Source of the DNA: Anaerolineales bacterium
Lineage (GTDB): Bacteria; Chloroflexota; Anaerolineae; 4572-78; J111
DNA length: 64,000 nucleotides
Reading direction: 5' to 3'
Assembly (NCBI GenBank): GCA_020634855.1
Contig: JACKAU010000004.1
Span: 62,001 to 126,000 of the forward strand
Position numbers and translations under genes: made by a program. The notes under the pieces were generated by a model, which saw only the letters and a program-made list of their open reading frames with translations, was not told the DNA's origin and did not search any database. Shown piece by piece: positions 51,541 through 60,193 of the stretch; the first letter of the stretch is position 1; the number at the start of each line of letters is the position of its first letter.

Positions 51541-51659
51541 AAGTAAACACCTTTCAAAAGATTTTAGCATGACCCCGACCGGTTATCAACCGTTGAGTAA
51601 AAACGATATCCAGATTGCTGGCATCCGAGCCGGGCTAGCGGTAATCTTCTGAATTTAGG

Positions 51660-51688
51660 TTGGAGATTGCCATCATCATGTGTATAAT
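51660..51688 (+). promoter_or_regulatory. Possible promoter of pspA
   Basis: TTGGAG, a 17-nt spacer and a perfect TATAAT lie 45 nt before the GTG start at 51734. Confidence 0.5.
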
Positions 51689-51733
51689 GAGAGTCGTCAA
51701 TACAACCCCTATCATAGAAGGAGACGTAATTCA

Positions 51734-52495
51734 GTGGCGCAATCATTTTTTCAAAAGATAGAAACGCTAATTAAAGCCAATCTCCACGCCATGGTGGATG
51801 AAGCGCTTGATAAAAATTCCGTAGCGGTGTTGGACGAGTATATTCGCCAGGCTGAAGATAATCTCGATGATCTGGAAGACGCGCTGATCACCGTCAAAGG
51901 CCAGGTAAAAACCCTGCGCCGCAAATACGAAACCTTAAAGGCTGAAGCTGACGCCATTGATCAAGATATCGACCGCTTGTTGGAGTTGGGCAAAGAGGAG
52001 TTAGCCATTGCCGCGCAAAGCCAGTACAACACCAAAGTCGATCTGGCCGATGAGTACCGCCAGCAGTTTTTGCGCCAGAAAGAAGAAGCCGACAAATTGG
52101 CCGACGCCCGACTTAAACTCGAAACGCGGCTGCGTACCATAAAACAGGAACGCGAACACGTTTTAGGCTTGCTGGAACTGGCTAAGACCAAAGAAATTGC
52201 GGCCAAGAGCATGAAGTCGCTCGACTCGTTGGACGGCGTCGGCGATGCCGATATCGCGCGCGTCACCGACAAGATCCGCTCTCGGATTGATCGCGCCGAT
52301 GCCGAACTCGAGATGCGCTCCGGCCGGCTCAATAACCAGATGGATGAGGTCTTGGGCCGTGATCGCTTGAACAGCCAGTTAGCTGCTCGCAAGCAACGCC
52401 TGGGTCTGGAAGAACCGCAAGAACAGCGCCGTCGATCCAAGTTACCCGACCTAGACGAAGAAGAAGAGTCGCTGAGTTCAGCGTCTGATCTGTAA
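51734..52495 (+). CDS. pspA: PspA/IM30 (Vipp1) membrane-stress protein
   Basis: 253 aa from GTG 51734 with AAGGAG 10 nt upstream. It is almost entirely helical coiled coil: FFQKIETLIKANLHAMVDEALDKNSVAVLDEYIRQAEDNLDDLEDAL matches the PspA start, with amphipathic helix 0 followed by the hairpin. A charged C-terminal tail (LDEEEESL) ends it. It is an ESCRT-III-like protein that coats and repairs the inner face of the plasma membrane. No pspF or pspBC neighbours exist here. Confidence 0.9.
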   Translation: MAQSFFQKIETLIKANLHAMVDEALDKNSVAVLDEYIRQAEDNLDDLEDALITVKGQVKTLRRKYETLKAEADAIDQDIDRLLELGKEELAIAAQSQYNTKVDLADEYRQQFLRQKEEADKLADARLKLETRLRTIKQEREHVLGLLELAKTKEIAAKSMKSLDSLDGVGDADIARVTDKIRSRIDRADAELEMRSGRLNNQMDEVLGRDRLNSQLAARKQRLGLEEPQEQRRRSKLPDLDEEEESLSSASDL

Positions 52496-52529
52496 GTCAC
52501 CTGATCGAAAATAGATTATTGGACCAAGT

Positions 52530-52570
52530 CGAGGCTTTAACCGGGAACAGTAGACCAGGCTAAAGCCTCG
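52530..52570 (+). terminator. Stem-loop after pspA
   Basis: CGAGGCTTTA and TAAAGCCTCG pair perfectly around 21 nt. No T run follows, so it is a weak terminator or mRNA-stabilising stem. Confidence 0.45.
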
Positions 52571-52614
52571 CTTCAGTTTATCTGAATTTTAGTTAAACAA
52601 TTGACCGGCTAAAA

Positions 52615-52643
52615 TTTGAAACCGTCCTAGGATAGTGTACAAT
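52615..52643 (+). promoter_or_regulatory. Possible promoter of the membrane coiled-coil gene
   Basis: TTTGAA, a 17-nt spacer and TACAAT lie 35 nt upstream of ATG 52679. Confidence 0.45.
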
Positions 52644-52678
52644 TTGAACGCCTTAAGAATGAGGAACAGATTGGAACT

Positions 52679-53614
52679 ATGGCATCCGCACGTAGAGAAC
52701 TAGAAGAGCGAGCCCAACAGGCTATCCTCAAAAGTATTGTCGAAAATTACAAACAAGAGAAAAAAGAGTGGCTGAATGACCCACCCCTGCGTAAGGCCAT
52801 CTTTCTTTACTCTTTCTTTGGCATAAAAAATGCCTTGCTCATTGCGGCCATTATCATCTTTTCCGGGTTTTTGGCCCTGTTTTTATTTCCGTTAGTGGGT
52901 CTGTTTGGGGTTGGAGCCTTGGCCGCGGGCGGATTGTCTGGGTTGTTTATGCTGATTCTAGCTGAATTTATCTTTTTATACCGTAGTTTCACCAACAAAG
53001 AGCTGCATGCCAAAGCTGTGGCCGATATGCTCAACCCAGATATCCAATTCACCCCGGCCACTATCAAAGACAAAGAACTGCGGGAAAAGGTGGACAAGGC
53101 GCTTGAGTATTGGGCCTTGATCGACGATGAAATTCAAAAAACACCCAAAGGTATCCTACGCGAAGGTAGCCCTCATGCTGTCACCCATAATGAGGTCACT
53201 AATTGGCTCCAGGCGGTTCACAATTTGGCTGAACACGTCGACAAACTGCGTGAAAATAAAGTAATCCAACAGGATTTACAGAAAATACCGGGGCTTATTC
53301 AGGAATACAAAGCCGATCTAAAACAGGCAACCTCCCCGGAAGTAAAAAAACAGTTGGAAAGAACCATCGCCGACCAGGAACGCCAACTGCGAAGTTTGCA
53401 AACCCTGCAAGATAACATCGACAAAGCCACCTACCAACTCGATAGCACTATCTCGGCCTTAGGGACTATTTATTCGCAGTTGCTGCTGGTTGGCACAAAA
53501 GATGAGTCGGGGAGTAAAATTAATCGCTTGCAAGAGGAAATCTCGGAGCAAGTCCACCAACTCGAAGATATTACCGACGCGATGGATGAGGTGCTATACC
53601 AACGCGCTTATTAG
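52679..53614 (+). CDS. Membrane protein with C-terminal coiled coil
   Basis: 311 aa. A charged N-terminal helix (residues 1-45) is followed by two TMs (about 50-75 and 80-100). A long helical region with coiled-coil heptads (about 125-310) follows, rich in Glu, Lys and Gln. No enzymatic motif is seen. The soluble part probably faces the cytoplasm. It sits between pspA and a GT-C gene whose ATG begins 4 nt after its stop. I do not recognise the family; an envelope-stress or scaffold role is only suggested by the neighbours. Confidence 0.7.
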   Translation: MASARRELEERAQQAILKSIVENYKQEKKEWLNDPPLRKAIFLYSFFGIKNALLIAAIIIFSGFLALFLFPLVGLFGVGALAAGGLSGLFMLILAEFIFLYRSFTNKELHAKAVADMLNPDIQFTPATIKDKELREKVDKALEYWALIDDEIQKTPKGILREGSPHAVTHNEVTNWLQAVHNLAEHVDKLRENKVIQQDLQKIPGLIQEYKADLKQATSPEVKKQLERTIADQERQLRSLQTLQDNIDKATYQLDSTISALGTIYSQLLLVGTKDESGSKINRLQEEISEQVHQLEDITDAMDEVLYQRAY

Positions 53615-53617
53615 CCT

Positions 53618-56278
53618 ATGAAGCTGTCCAAAACACAAATAGCGTTATTTGTGGCATTGCTGCTGAGCAATGCCATTATTTTATATGTAAATTTAGATTG
53701 GATCTGGTTACGCTTACCGGCCGCCTGGGCGCTGACGTTTGTGCTGCCCGGCTGGGCCTGGCTGGCCACCGTCGGCTGGCTCCAAACCGACCGTGCTATT
53801 GAGCGCATTGTTCTTGTCAGCGGCTTTTCGTTGACGTTGTCGTCGCTGGCCCTGCTTATCACCGTCCTCCTGCCCGGCCCATTTACAGAGACGCCGGTTA
53901 TCATAACACTCAATCTCGTTACCCTGGCCGGTCTGCTGTTTCAACTACCGATCTTCCACCGAAGGAAGGCTGAGGCTGAGACTCATACCGCCCAACCACT
54001 CAATCAACCATCAGACGACTCCCCCATCCCACCAACCAATCACCCAACTACCCAACCATCCATCCAACCAACTATCCAACCAACCAACTCCCCATCCCTC
54101 CACTGGCCCTCCCGGCCCGTTCTGCTGATCCTCATCGCCATTGTAGCCGTAGGCGCTTTCACTCGCCTGACACGGCTGGGCTACGCCGAATTCCATGAGG
54201 ATGAACTGGAAAACATGCGGCTTATCGTCCGGGCTTACAAGGGCGAAGAATATGTGCCGTTTATCGATAGTAAAGGTCCCATCCATTGGCTGCTGCCTGC
54301 CGCACTCTGGTATGCCAACGGCTGGATCAACGAAGGAATCGCCCGCACGCCCTTTGCCCTGGCCTCGATCCTACTCATTCCGGCAATGTATATGCTAGGC
54401 CGGCGCATGAGCAACGAGCGCGAGTACATCGGTTTAATCGCTGCCGGCGTGGTGGCGCTCAACGGCTTTTTTGCCTCTCTGGCGCGACACGTCGAAAATC
54501 GCAGCCTGATTGTGTTTTGGGGCGCGCTGGCCGTGTGGCTGGCTTATCGCTACTACCGGGAAAACCGGCCTAACTTCTTGATCTATTTGGCCCTGACATT
54601 GGCCGTTGCCTTGATCGCTCACCCGACCGTCCTGCTCTACCTGCCGGTCATCGGCTTGATCATTGCCGCCAAATTGTGGCGCGACGGCCTCACTCGCGCC
54701 CACGGGCTATGGTTGGCCGGCGGGCTGGCGCTTTTCTTGGGCATCACCGCCATCTTTTACATCCCCTACCTGACCAACCCCGAAATCGAGCGGACTTATG
54801 AATATTTTGCCGATGAGCGCATCGGCACGGCCTTGCTCTACAATCGCGTGGGCAACATGCTCGGCGAGGACAAACTTTACAGCAGCCGATTTTATGCACC
54901 GATCCTGATCCTGCTGCTGGCCTGGTTGCTGGCACGCAATTTTGCGCGGGCGGGTCGCTGGGGGATTGTCAGCCTTGCCGTATTAGGTGTAGCTATCATC
55001 AGTACGGTGCTGCTGCCGGACGTATGGATAGTGGGAAACGTCAATATCGCCTTTGTGCCCTATCTGCTGCTCACGCTGGCGCTGCTAGGGTTGCCCCGCA
55101 CCGATTTTGAAACCAAGGTCGCCTTTCTCTGGTTTGCTGCGCCATTTGGGGCGCTGTTGTTTATGGCCGCCGACGCCTCCAACCACATCCAGATCGCCTA
55201 TCCCGGCTGGGCTTTACTCTGCGCCTTTGCCCTAAGCGATCTATGGTCGGTGCTAAGCCGGCCCTCCGAAGCGACGTCGCGTCCAGCCAGCTACAAGGTT
55301 ATACTCAAAGGCGCTATCGTGGTGGGGTTGATCATCTGCATCCCGTTGATTATCTTTTACCAATATCTGTCCTTCGGCGCACGCGTCACCACCTACTGGC
55401 AAGCCAAAATCGACTTTACCGACAACCCCTACTCCATTTACAAATACCTATACGGTTCCATTGCCCGTCCGCGGCGAGCCATCTCTAATCCCCGGTTGGG
55501 CGGCTGGAAGGCAGTCGGTCTGTTGTGGGAAAGCAGCGCCCTTTCCGGCGATTTTCGCAGCGTCAATGAATCGTTTGCCATTCCGATTTGGTACACGTTC
55601 CAGACGCCGCGCTCCTGCTACACCGACCCCCAAAATTACTGGGTACGCCGCGACTGGCAGGGCTGGCCGGAGGAAGAGCAGGATCTCCTGACCGCCGGGT
55701 ATAACCTAACCCGCGTCGTCCTGGTCGATCAGCAGCCGAAGCTGCACCTCTACGAGAAGAACGCCGTACCGGGCGAACCTGAAATTTTGGATATGGAACT
55801 ATATCGCCACGAATTTGATCGATTGGCGACCCCGGCTCGTTTTGCGGCGGCCGATGCTATTGAAAATCCGGCTTCACTCAACTTTGGTGACAAATTGCTG
55901 TTGCGAGGCTATAATTTACCAACAGTGGCTCAGCCGGGCAGCCTGTTACCCGTAACCGTTTACTGGGATGCCCTGGCGCCGATGGAGACCCGCTACCGGG
56001 CTTTTGTCCACCTGGTTGACGATCAAGGCAATCGCTGGGGCCAGCACGATGAAGACCCGGCCTGCCGCCTTCTGACCAACGAGATGCATCCGGGACAAGA
56101 GTCATCGCGCCAATTTCGCATCCCGGTCGATCCGGTTACGCCGCCCGGCCTGTATCAGATTGTCTTGGGCGTTTACCATCCCGACACATTGGAACGATTA
56201 GATATTTGGGATAATCAAGCCGGATTGTCTCCCGGGAACAGCGTGGTATTAGGCCAGGTGCAGATTACTGGATATTGA
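53618..56278 (+). CDS. GT-C fold glycosyltransferase (GT39/ArnT-like) membrane protein
   Basis: 886 aa. About 15 membrane segments cover residues 8-110 and 168-580. EFHEDEL at about residue 192 is the DE-type catalytic motif in the first external loop of GT-C enzymes that use polyprenyl-phosphate sugars. The first 110 residues are separated from the rest by a Pro/Thr/Gln/Asn low-complexity linker (125-163) that looks like translated intergenic repeat. The C-terminal 290 residues are a soluble extracytoplasmic part, with a beta-sandwich-like end (LLRGYNLPTVAQPGSLLPVTVYWDALAPM). It transfers a sugar to an envelope acceptor; donor and acceptor are unknown. Confidence 0.85.
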   Translation: MKLSKTQIALFVALLLSNAIILYVNLDWIWLRLPAAWALTFVLPGWAWLATVGWLQTDRAIERIVLVSGFSLTLSSLALLITVLLPGPFTETPVIITLNLVTLAGLLFQLPIFHRRKAEAETHTAQPLNQPSDDSPIPPTNHPTTQPSIQPTIQPTNSPSLHWPSRPVLLILIAIVAVGAFTRLTRLGYAEFHEDELENMRLIVRAYKGEEYVPFIDSKGPIHWLLPAALWYANGWINEGIARTPFALASILLIPAMYMLGRRMSNEREYIGLIAAGVVALNGFFASLARHVENRSLIVFWGALAVWLAYRYYRENRPNFLIYLALTLAVALIAHPTVLLYLPVIGLIIAAKLWRDGLTRAHGLWLAGGLALFLGITAIFYIPYLTNPEIERTYEYFADERIGTALLYNRVGNMLGEDKLYSSRFYAPILILLLAWLLARNFARAGRWGIVSLAVLGVAIISTVLLPDVWIVGNVNIAFVPYLLLTLALLGLPRTDFETKVAFLWFAAPFGALLFMAADASNHIQIAYPGWALLCAFALSDLWSVLSRPSEATSRPASYKVILKGAIVVGLIICIPLIIFYQYLSFGARVTTYWQAKIDFTDNPYSIYKYLYGSIARPRRAISNPRLGGWKAVGLLWESSALSGDFRSVNESFAIPIWYTFQTPRSCYTDPQNYWVRRDWQGWPEEEQDLLTAGYNLTRVVLVDQQPKLHLYEKNAVPGEPEILDMELYRHEFDRLATPARFAAADAIENPASLNFGDKLLLRGYNLPTVAQPGSLLPVTVYWDALAPMETRYRAFVHLVDDQGNRWGQHDEDPACRLLTNEMHPGQESSRQFRIPVDPVTPPGLYQIVLGVYHPDTLERLDIWDNQAGLSPGNSVVLGQVQITGY
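53990..54106 (+). repeat. CCAAC/CCATC low-complexity tract inside a coding sequence
   Basis: Degenerate CCAACC, CCATCC and CCAACT units translate in frame as a P/T/Q/N/S linker in the GT-C protein. It is the complement of the TTGG/GGTT tracts seen between genes. Confidence 0.7.
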
Positions 56279-56417
56279 CGAATGCCGATTTTGGTGTTAT
56301 ATTACAGAACAAGTGTTCTAAAACTATAACATCACTCAACCATAACCCATAAAATTTTTGTTTGTAACCCTCAATCCACAACTTTAACCACTCAGTACAA
56401 TAAAAAGGTGTGATGTT

Positions 56418-57236
56418 ATGACCGACCAATTAAGATTAATGGCAATATTTGCCCATCCCGATGACGAAGCGTTCGGCACGGGCGGAACTTTAATAAAATA
56501 TGCTCAGGAGGGCGTCGAAGTTCATCTCGTTATGGCTACTCGCGGCGAGGCCGGCCAACTGGCCAATCCCGATATTACGCCGACGCACCCCTTTAGTCTC
56601 TTGCGCGAGCAGGAGCTTCGCCGGGCGTGCGCGGTTTATGGCCTTAAACAGTTGCATCTGTTAGGTTATGTGGATGGCCAAACTCCGATAGTGCCGCCAG
56701 CCGAAGCCGTTTATAAAATTGTCTGGCTACTACGCGACATCATGCCACAGGTCGTTATCTCGTTCGGGCCGGATGGGGTGTACGGCCATTATGACCATCT
56801 GGCGGTGCATCGCTGGGCCTCGGCAGCGGTGACGCTGGCCGGCGACCCGGATCGCTGGCCGGAAATTGGGGCAGCGCATCAGGTTGCTAAATTTTATCAC
56901 CGGGCTATGCCCCAACCGCAGGTGGATAATATGAAAGAACGGTTAGGCTACAACGCCGTAATGATGGATGGCATTCCGTTCCCCTTCACCGGCTATTCAT
57001 TAGAGCAAATCACCACCATCATCGATACCCATGAATTTGCCGCCCGCAAAGTGCAGGCTATTCGCTGCCACGCCAGCCAGATCAGGCCGGACTCTCCCTT
57101 CCTCCAAGACGATTTTGATCCGGTGGCGAATGAGTGGTTTTGGCAAGAAACGTATATTCTGGCCCAGAATGGGGATCGATCGGGCTCCATGTTGACCAAC
57201 GGCAAAGAAACCGATCTATTTGCAGGAGTCCGATAG
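56418..57236 (+). CDS. LmbE/PIG-L family zinc deacetylase
   Basis: 272 aa with AAGGTG before ATG 56418. FAHPDDEAFGTGG is the zinc-binding AHPDDE motif and YGHYDHLAVHRW supplies HxxxH/H ligands. MATRGEAGQ is conserved. Enzymes of this family remove N-acetyl groups from GlcNAc-linked substrates (MshB, BshB, PIG-L) or act in natural-product pathways. The context near a GT-C glycosyltransferase is compatible with glycolipid or thiol (bacillithiol-like) metabolism but not decisive. The next gene starts 3 nt after its stop. Confidence 0.9.
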   Translation: MTDQLRLMAIFAHPDDEAFGTGGTLIKYAQEGVEVHLVMATRGEAGQLANPDITPTHPFSLLREQELRRACAVYGLKQLHLLGYVDGQTPIVPPAEAVYKIVWLLRDIMPQVVISFGPDGVYGHYDHLAVHRWASAAVTLAGDPDRWPEIGAAHQVAKFYHRAMPQPQVDNMKERLGYNAVMMDGIPFPFTGYSLEQITTIIDTHEFAARKVQAIRCHASQIRPDSPFLQDDFDPVANEWFWQETYILAQNGDRSGSMLTNGKETDLFAGVR

Positions 57237-57239
57237 CTC

Positions 57240-57686
57240 ATGAGTGATTCGTCTGTCTCAATTTTGACCGAGCACCAAAAAGCTCAGATGGAACGGCTGG
57301 TTATGCTGCGCGAATACCGCCGGATCATTACCGATCCATATGTTAAGTCGGCTTTGAGTTTTACGATTGAAGATACCCAGGAGGCCATCGCCCGCGCGGC
57401 CAGTCGGCTACGACAAATCGGCGACATTCAGGTGAGCCAATTTTCTGAGGACGTGAGCGATAAATTGGTGCGTCAGGCCAGCCAACGCCGAGGATTGGCC
57501 GATCAAATCCACTTCGTCGTCCACGGCTTACAGCACCAACTCCTATGGTACGAGCGGCAAATCAAGGCGCTAGTAGGCGATGCCGATACCCAGGCAATTT
57601 TTGTGGCTTTGGCCGAGCAAGCCCGCGTCCGCCTGGAGCGATGGAAAAATTTAATGGTCGAACTGAAGGTTCCCCCGGAGAAGTAA
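57240..57686 (+). CDS. Hypothetical all-helical protein
   Basis: 148 aa starting 3 nt after the LmbE stop, clearly co-transcribed. It is predicted fully helical with Gln, Arg and Leu heptads; no cysteines, membrane segments or known motif. The length and pattern (LREYRRIITDPYVKSALSFTIEDTQEAIARAASRLRQIG ... WYERQIKALV) recall four-helix bundles of the ferritin/DUF2383 kind, without clear metal ligands. The function is unknown. Confidence 0.65.
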   Translation: MSDSSVSILTEHQKAQMERLVMLREYRRIITDPYVKSALSFTIEDTQEAIARAASRLRQIGDIQVSQFSEDVSDKLVRQASQRRGLADQIHFVVHGLQHQLLWYERQIKALVGDADTQAIFVALAEQARVRLERWKNLMVELKVPPEK

Positions 57687-57766
57687 GTATCATAAAATAA
57701 TTAGCCGGAAAGGAGATGCGTAATAAAAACCGTTTGTGATATATATAACAAAAAATTGATAACCCC

Positions 57767-57795
57767 TTTACAAAAAAGCAAATTTCGGGTATAAT
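57767..57795 (+). promoter_or_regulatory. Sigma-70-type promoter of greA
   Basis: TTTACA, a 17-nt spacer and a perfect TATAAT; the predicted start of RNA is near 57802. Confidence 0.8.
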
Positions 57796-57824
57796 TGCAC
57801 TCTATAAAGACTGTATCACGATTT

Positions 57825-57852
57825 GAGGCCCGCGATGGTCTCTATTTTTTTT
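57825..57852 (+). promoter_or_regulatory. Possible attenuator in the greA leader
   Basis: GAGGCC and GGTCTC (one G-U pair) flank a 6-nt loop, followed after TA by eight T. It lies about 25 nt from the predicted start of RNA and 150 nt before greA, so early termination is possible. In E. coli greA also has a leader terminator that yields short RNA. Confidence 0.5.
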
Positions 57853-58001
57853 CTCCTCGTTCACGGGAGATTTTAACACGATATTGTGGTTAAGATTCAG
57901 CCTCTATCAGGTCACCGGATCGATAACTCAGTTACAGTTAACACACGCTAATAAACTTCTCTTAATCACAGATTAGGATGGGAAAGTGAGGAATTTTTTC
58001 T

Positions 58002-58478
58002 ATGGCAGACAAACCAGTATACATAACGCATGAAGGAAAAAAGAAATTAGAAGAAGAGCTTGTCTATCTCACTACAGTTCGCCGTCGAGAAGTAGCCGAA
58101 GCTATCCGCTCGGCTAAAGAAGAAGGCGACCTAAGTGAGAACTCTGCCTATGATGAGGCCAAACTCCAACAGGGATTCCTCGAAGGCAAAATTCAACAAA
58201 TCGAAGCCCAACTTCGCAACGCGGTCATCATCAAGTCGAACGGCAATGGCAAAAGCGATACCATCGGTATTGGCAGTACGGTAACAGTTCTTGACGAAGA
58301 CTTTGGTGAAGAGGAAACTTACACCATTGTCGGCTCGGCCGAAGCTGATCCGATCGATGGCAAAATCAGCAACGAATCGCCCATTGGCATGGCGCTGTTA
58401 GGGGCCAAAATCGATCAGGAAGTCACGGTCGAAACCCCCGGTGGCAGCGTTGTTTATAAGGTCCTTAAGATCAATTAG
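58002..58478 (+). CDS. greA: Transcription elongation factor GreA
   Basis: 158 aa, standard size. The N-terminal coiled coil (residues 10-75) has the tip acidic residues in AKEEGDLSENSAYDEAK, which enter the RNA polymerase secondary channel and trigger cleavage of backtracked RNA. The C-terminal FKBP-like domain ends GAKIDQEVTVETPGGSVVYKVLKI. The terminator is at 58514. The promoter with its leader hairpin suggests control by attenuation. Confidence 0.96.
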   Translation: MADKPVYITHEGKKKLEEELVYLTTVRRREVAEAIRSAKEEGDLSENSAYDEAKLQQGFLEGKIQQIEAQLRNAVIIKSNGNGKSDTIGIGSTVTVLDEDFGEEETYTIVGSAEADPIDGKISNESPIGMALLGAKIDQEVTVETPGGSVVYKVLKIN

Positions 58479-58513
58479 CGGCTTGCCCTAATTGACGCCA
58501 GCGTGCATAATAG

Positions 58514-58540
58514 GCGGGGCTTTCGAAGCCCCGCTTTTTT
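58514..58540 (+). terminator. Rho-independent terminator of greA
   Basis: GCGGGGCTT and AAGCCCCGC pair perfectly around TCG, followed by T6. Confidence 0.95.
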
Positions 58541-58558
58541 GTTACATCTCAACCGGCA

Positions 58559-58656
58559 AAACCCTAAAGGTTTACACCAGAAAATTGTTGGACAAATGAG
58601 TTTGTCTCAGAAAAAAGAGCCAATTTTACAGTCAACACTACAAACCTTTAGGGTTT
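58559..58656. repeat. 98-bp element with perfect 15-nt terminal inverted repeats
   Basis: AAACCCTAAAGGTTT at 58559-58573 and its exact complement at 58642-58656 bound a segment with its own GACAAA/TTTGTC hairpin. It occupies almost the whole greA-lysS gap and would be transcribed ahead of lysS. MITE-like; no transposase is present. Confidence 0.7.
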
Positions 58657-58684
58657 GAAATATCAAACTTTGGAGAAGATTCTC

Positions 58685-60193
58685 ATGGAACAAGACCTCT
58701 CTTACTTCAGGGATTTTGGCGAGCAGATCGAACAACGACTGGATAAATTACAAAACTTTGCCGAGCGGGGGCAGGCCGCCTACCCACCCCGTGTCATCCG
58801 CAACCATACGGCGGCCGAGGCGATCACGCTGTATGATGAAGCCGAAGCCGCCTTGCCTGAAGGCAGCGAAGAAAAGCCGGAAATTACCGTGCAAGTCGCC
58901 GGGCGACTGGTGGCCATTCGGATTATGGGCAAATCCACCTTCGCTCACATCGAAGATGGCACCGGACGTATCCAGATTTATCTGCGCAAAAATGATCTGG
59001 ACGACAGCTACGATGTCTTCAAGAAAGATGTCGATCTGGGTGACTTCATCGCGGTTCAGGGTCATCTTTTCCGTACCCGCACCGGCGAAGTGACCGTTCA
59101 CGCCGACGCTTACCAATTGGCTGCCAAAGCCCTCCATCCGCTGCCGGAAAAGTGGCACGGCCTGACCGATATCGAAATCCGCTACCGACGGCGTTACCTG
59201 GACCTGATCTCCAACTCTGAGATACGCGATATCTTCCGCAAGCGCAGCCAGGCGATTAGCGCTATGCGTAAATTCCTGGACAACGAGGGCTTCCTTGAGG
59301 TTGAGACCCCCACGCTCCAACCCATCTACGGCGGAGCGATGGCCCGACCGTTTACCACCCACCACAACGCGCTCGATATGCAGCTTTATCTACGCATCTC
59401 CGATGAACTGTACCTCAAGCGGCTCATCGTCGGCGGCCTCGACAAAGTCTACGAAATCTGCAAAGACTTCCGCAACGAAGGCATCAGCACCAAGCACAAC
59501 CCTGAATTCACGATGATGGAGTGCTACTGGGCCTATGCCGATTACGAAGATATGATGCGCCTGACGGAAAATATGATTGCGTCGATTGCTCAAGAGGTAT
59601 TGGGTACCACCAAAATCACCTTTAACGGCCAAGAGGTCGATCTGACTCCGCCCTGGCGCCGGCTAAACCTGGCCGAGGGCATCAAAGCGCAAACCGGCAT
59701 CGACATCTTCGACACCTATTCGGACGTCAAAGCCCTGTGGGAAGAGTGCCAGCGCCGCAATTTAAAAGTCACGCCTCAACCCAGTTGGGGCAAATTGGTC
59801 GATGAACTCCTGGGCGAATATGTCGAACCGACCATCGTCAATCCCACCTTCATCCACACTTTCCCGCTCGATATCTCGCCGCTGGCCAAACAAAGCCCCT
59901 CCGACCCGCGCGTCGTCGAACGGTTCGAAGCGTTCGTCGTCGGCATGGAGATCGGCAACGCTTACTCGGAACTGAACGACCCCGTAGCCCAACGTCAGCG
60001 CTTTCTAGAGCAGCAGCAAATCGCCGACGCCGAGTCGCACGCGATGGATGAGGATTACGTGCTGGCCTTGATGCAGGGCATGCCGCCCACCGGCGGTTTG
60101 GGCATCGGCGTCGATCGCGTGGTGATGCTTCTGACCGACCAACAGTCGATCAGAGAGGTCATTTTGTTCCCACATATGCGCTCGAAGGAATAA
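58685..60193 (+). CDS. lysS: Lysyl-tRNA synthetase, class II
   Basis: 502 aa from ATG 58685 with GGAG 10 nt upstream. An OB-fold anticodon-binding domain spans about 60-160. The class II core has motif 1 (FLDNEGFLEVETPTLQPIYGGAMARPF), motif 2 (FRNEGISTKHNPEFTMMECY) and motif 3 (GLGIGVDRVVMLL). It charges tRNA-Lys in the cytoplasm. The gene directly follows greA and the 98-bp inverted-repeat element; greA-lysS neighbourhood is common in bacteria. Confidence 0.97.
   Translation: MEQDLSYFRDFGEQIEQRLDKLQNFAERGQAAYPPRVIRNHTAAEAITLYDEAEAALPEGSEEKPEITVQVAGRLVAIRIMGKSTFAHIEDGTGRIQIYLRKNDLDDSYDVFKKDVDLGDFIAVQGHLFRTRTGEVTVHADAYQLAAKALHPLPEKWHGLTDIEIRYRRRYLDLISNSEIRDIFRKRSQAISAMRKFLDNEGFLEVETPTLQPIYGGAMARPFTTHHNALDMQLYLRISDELYLKRLIVGGLDKVYEICKDFRNEGISTKHNPEFTMMECYWAYADYEDMMRLTENMIASIAQEVLGTTKITFNGQEVDLTPPWRRLNLAEGIKAQTGIDIFDTYSDVKALWEECQRRNLKVTPQPSWGKLVDELLGEYVEPTIVNPTFIHTFPLDISPLAKQSPSDPRVVERFEAFVVGMEIGNAYSELNDPVAQRQRFLEQQQIADAESHAMDEDYVLALMQGMPPTGGLGIGVDRVVMLLTDQQSIREVILFPHMRSKE

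Larger units (their letters stand above)
57687..58001 (+). other. greA promoter and leader region
   Basis: The region holds a strong promoter at 57767-57795 and an untranslated leader of about 200 nt with a hairpin plus T8 at 57825-57852. A second stem (TCTCC/GGGAGA around 57853-57871) follows. No upstream open frame was convincing. Confidence 0.6.
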
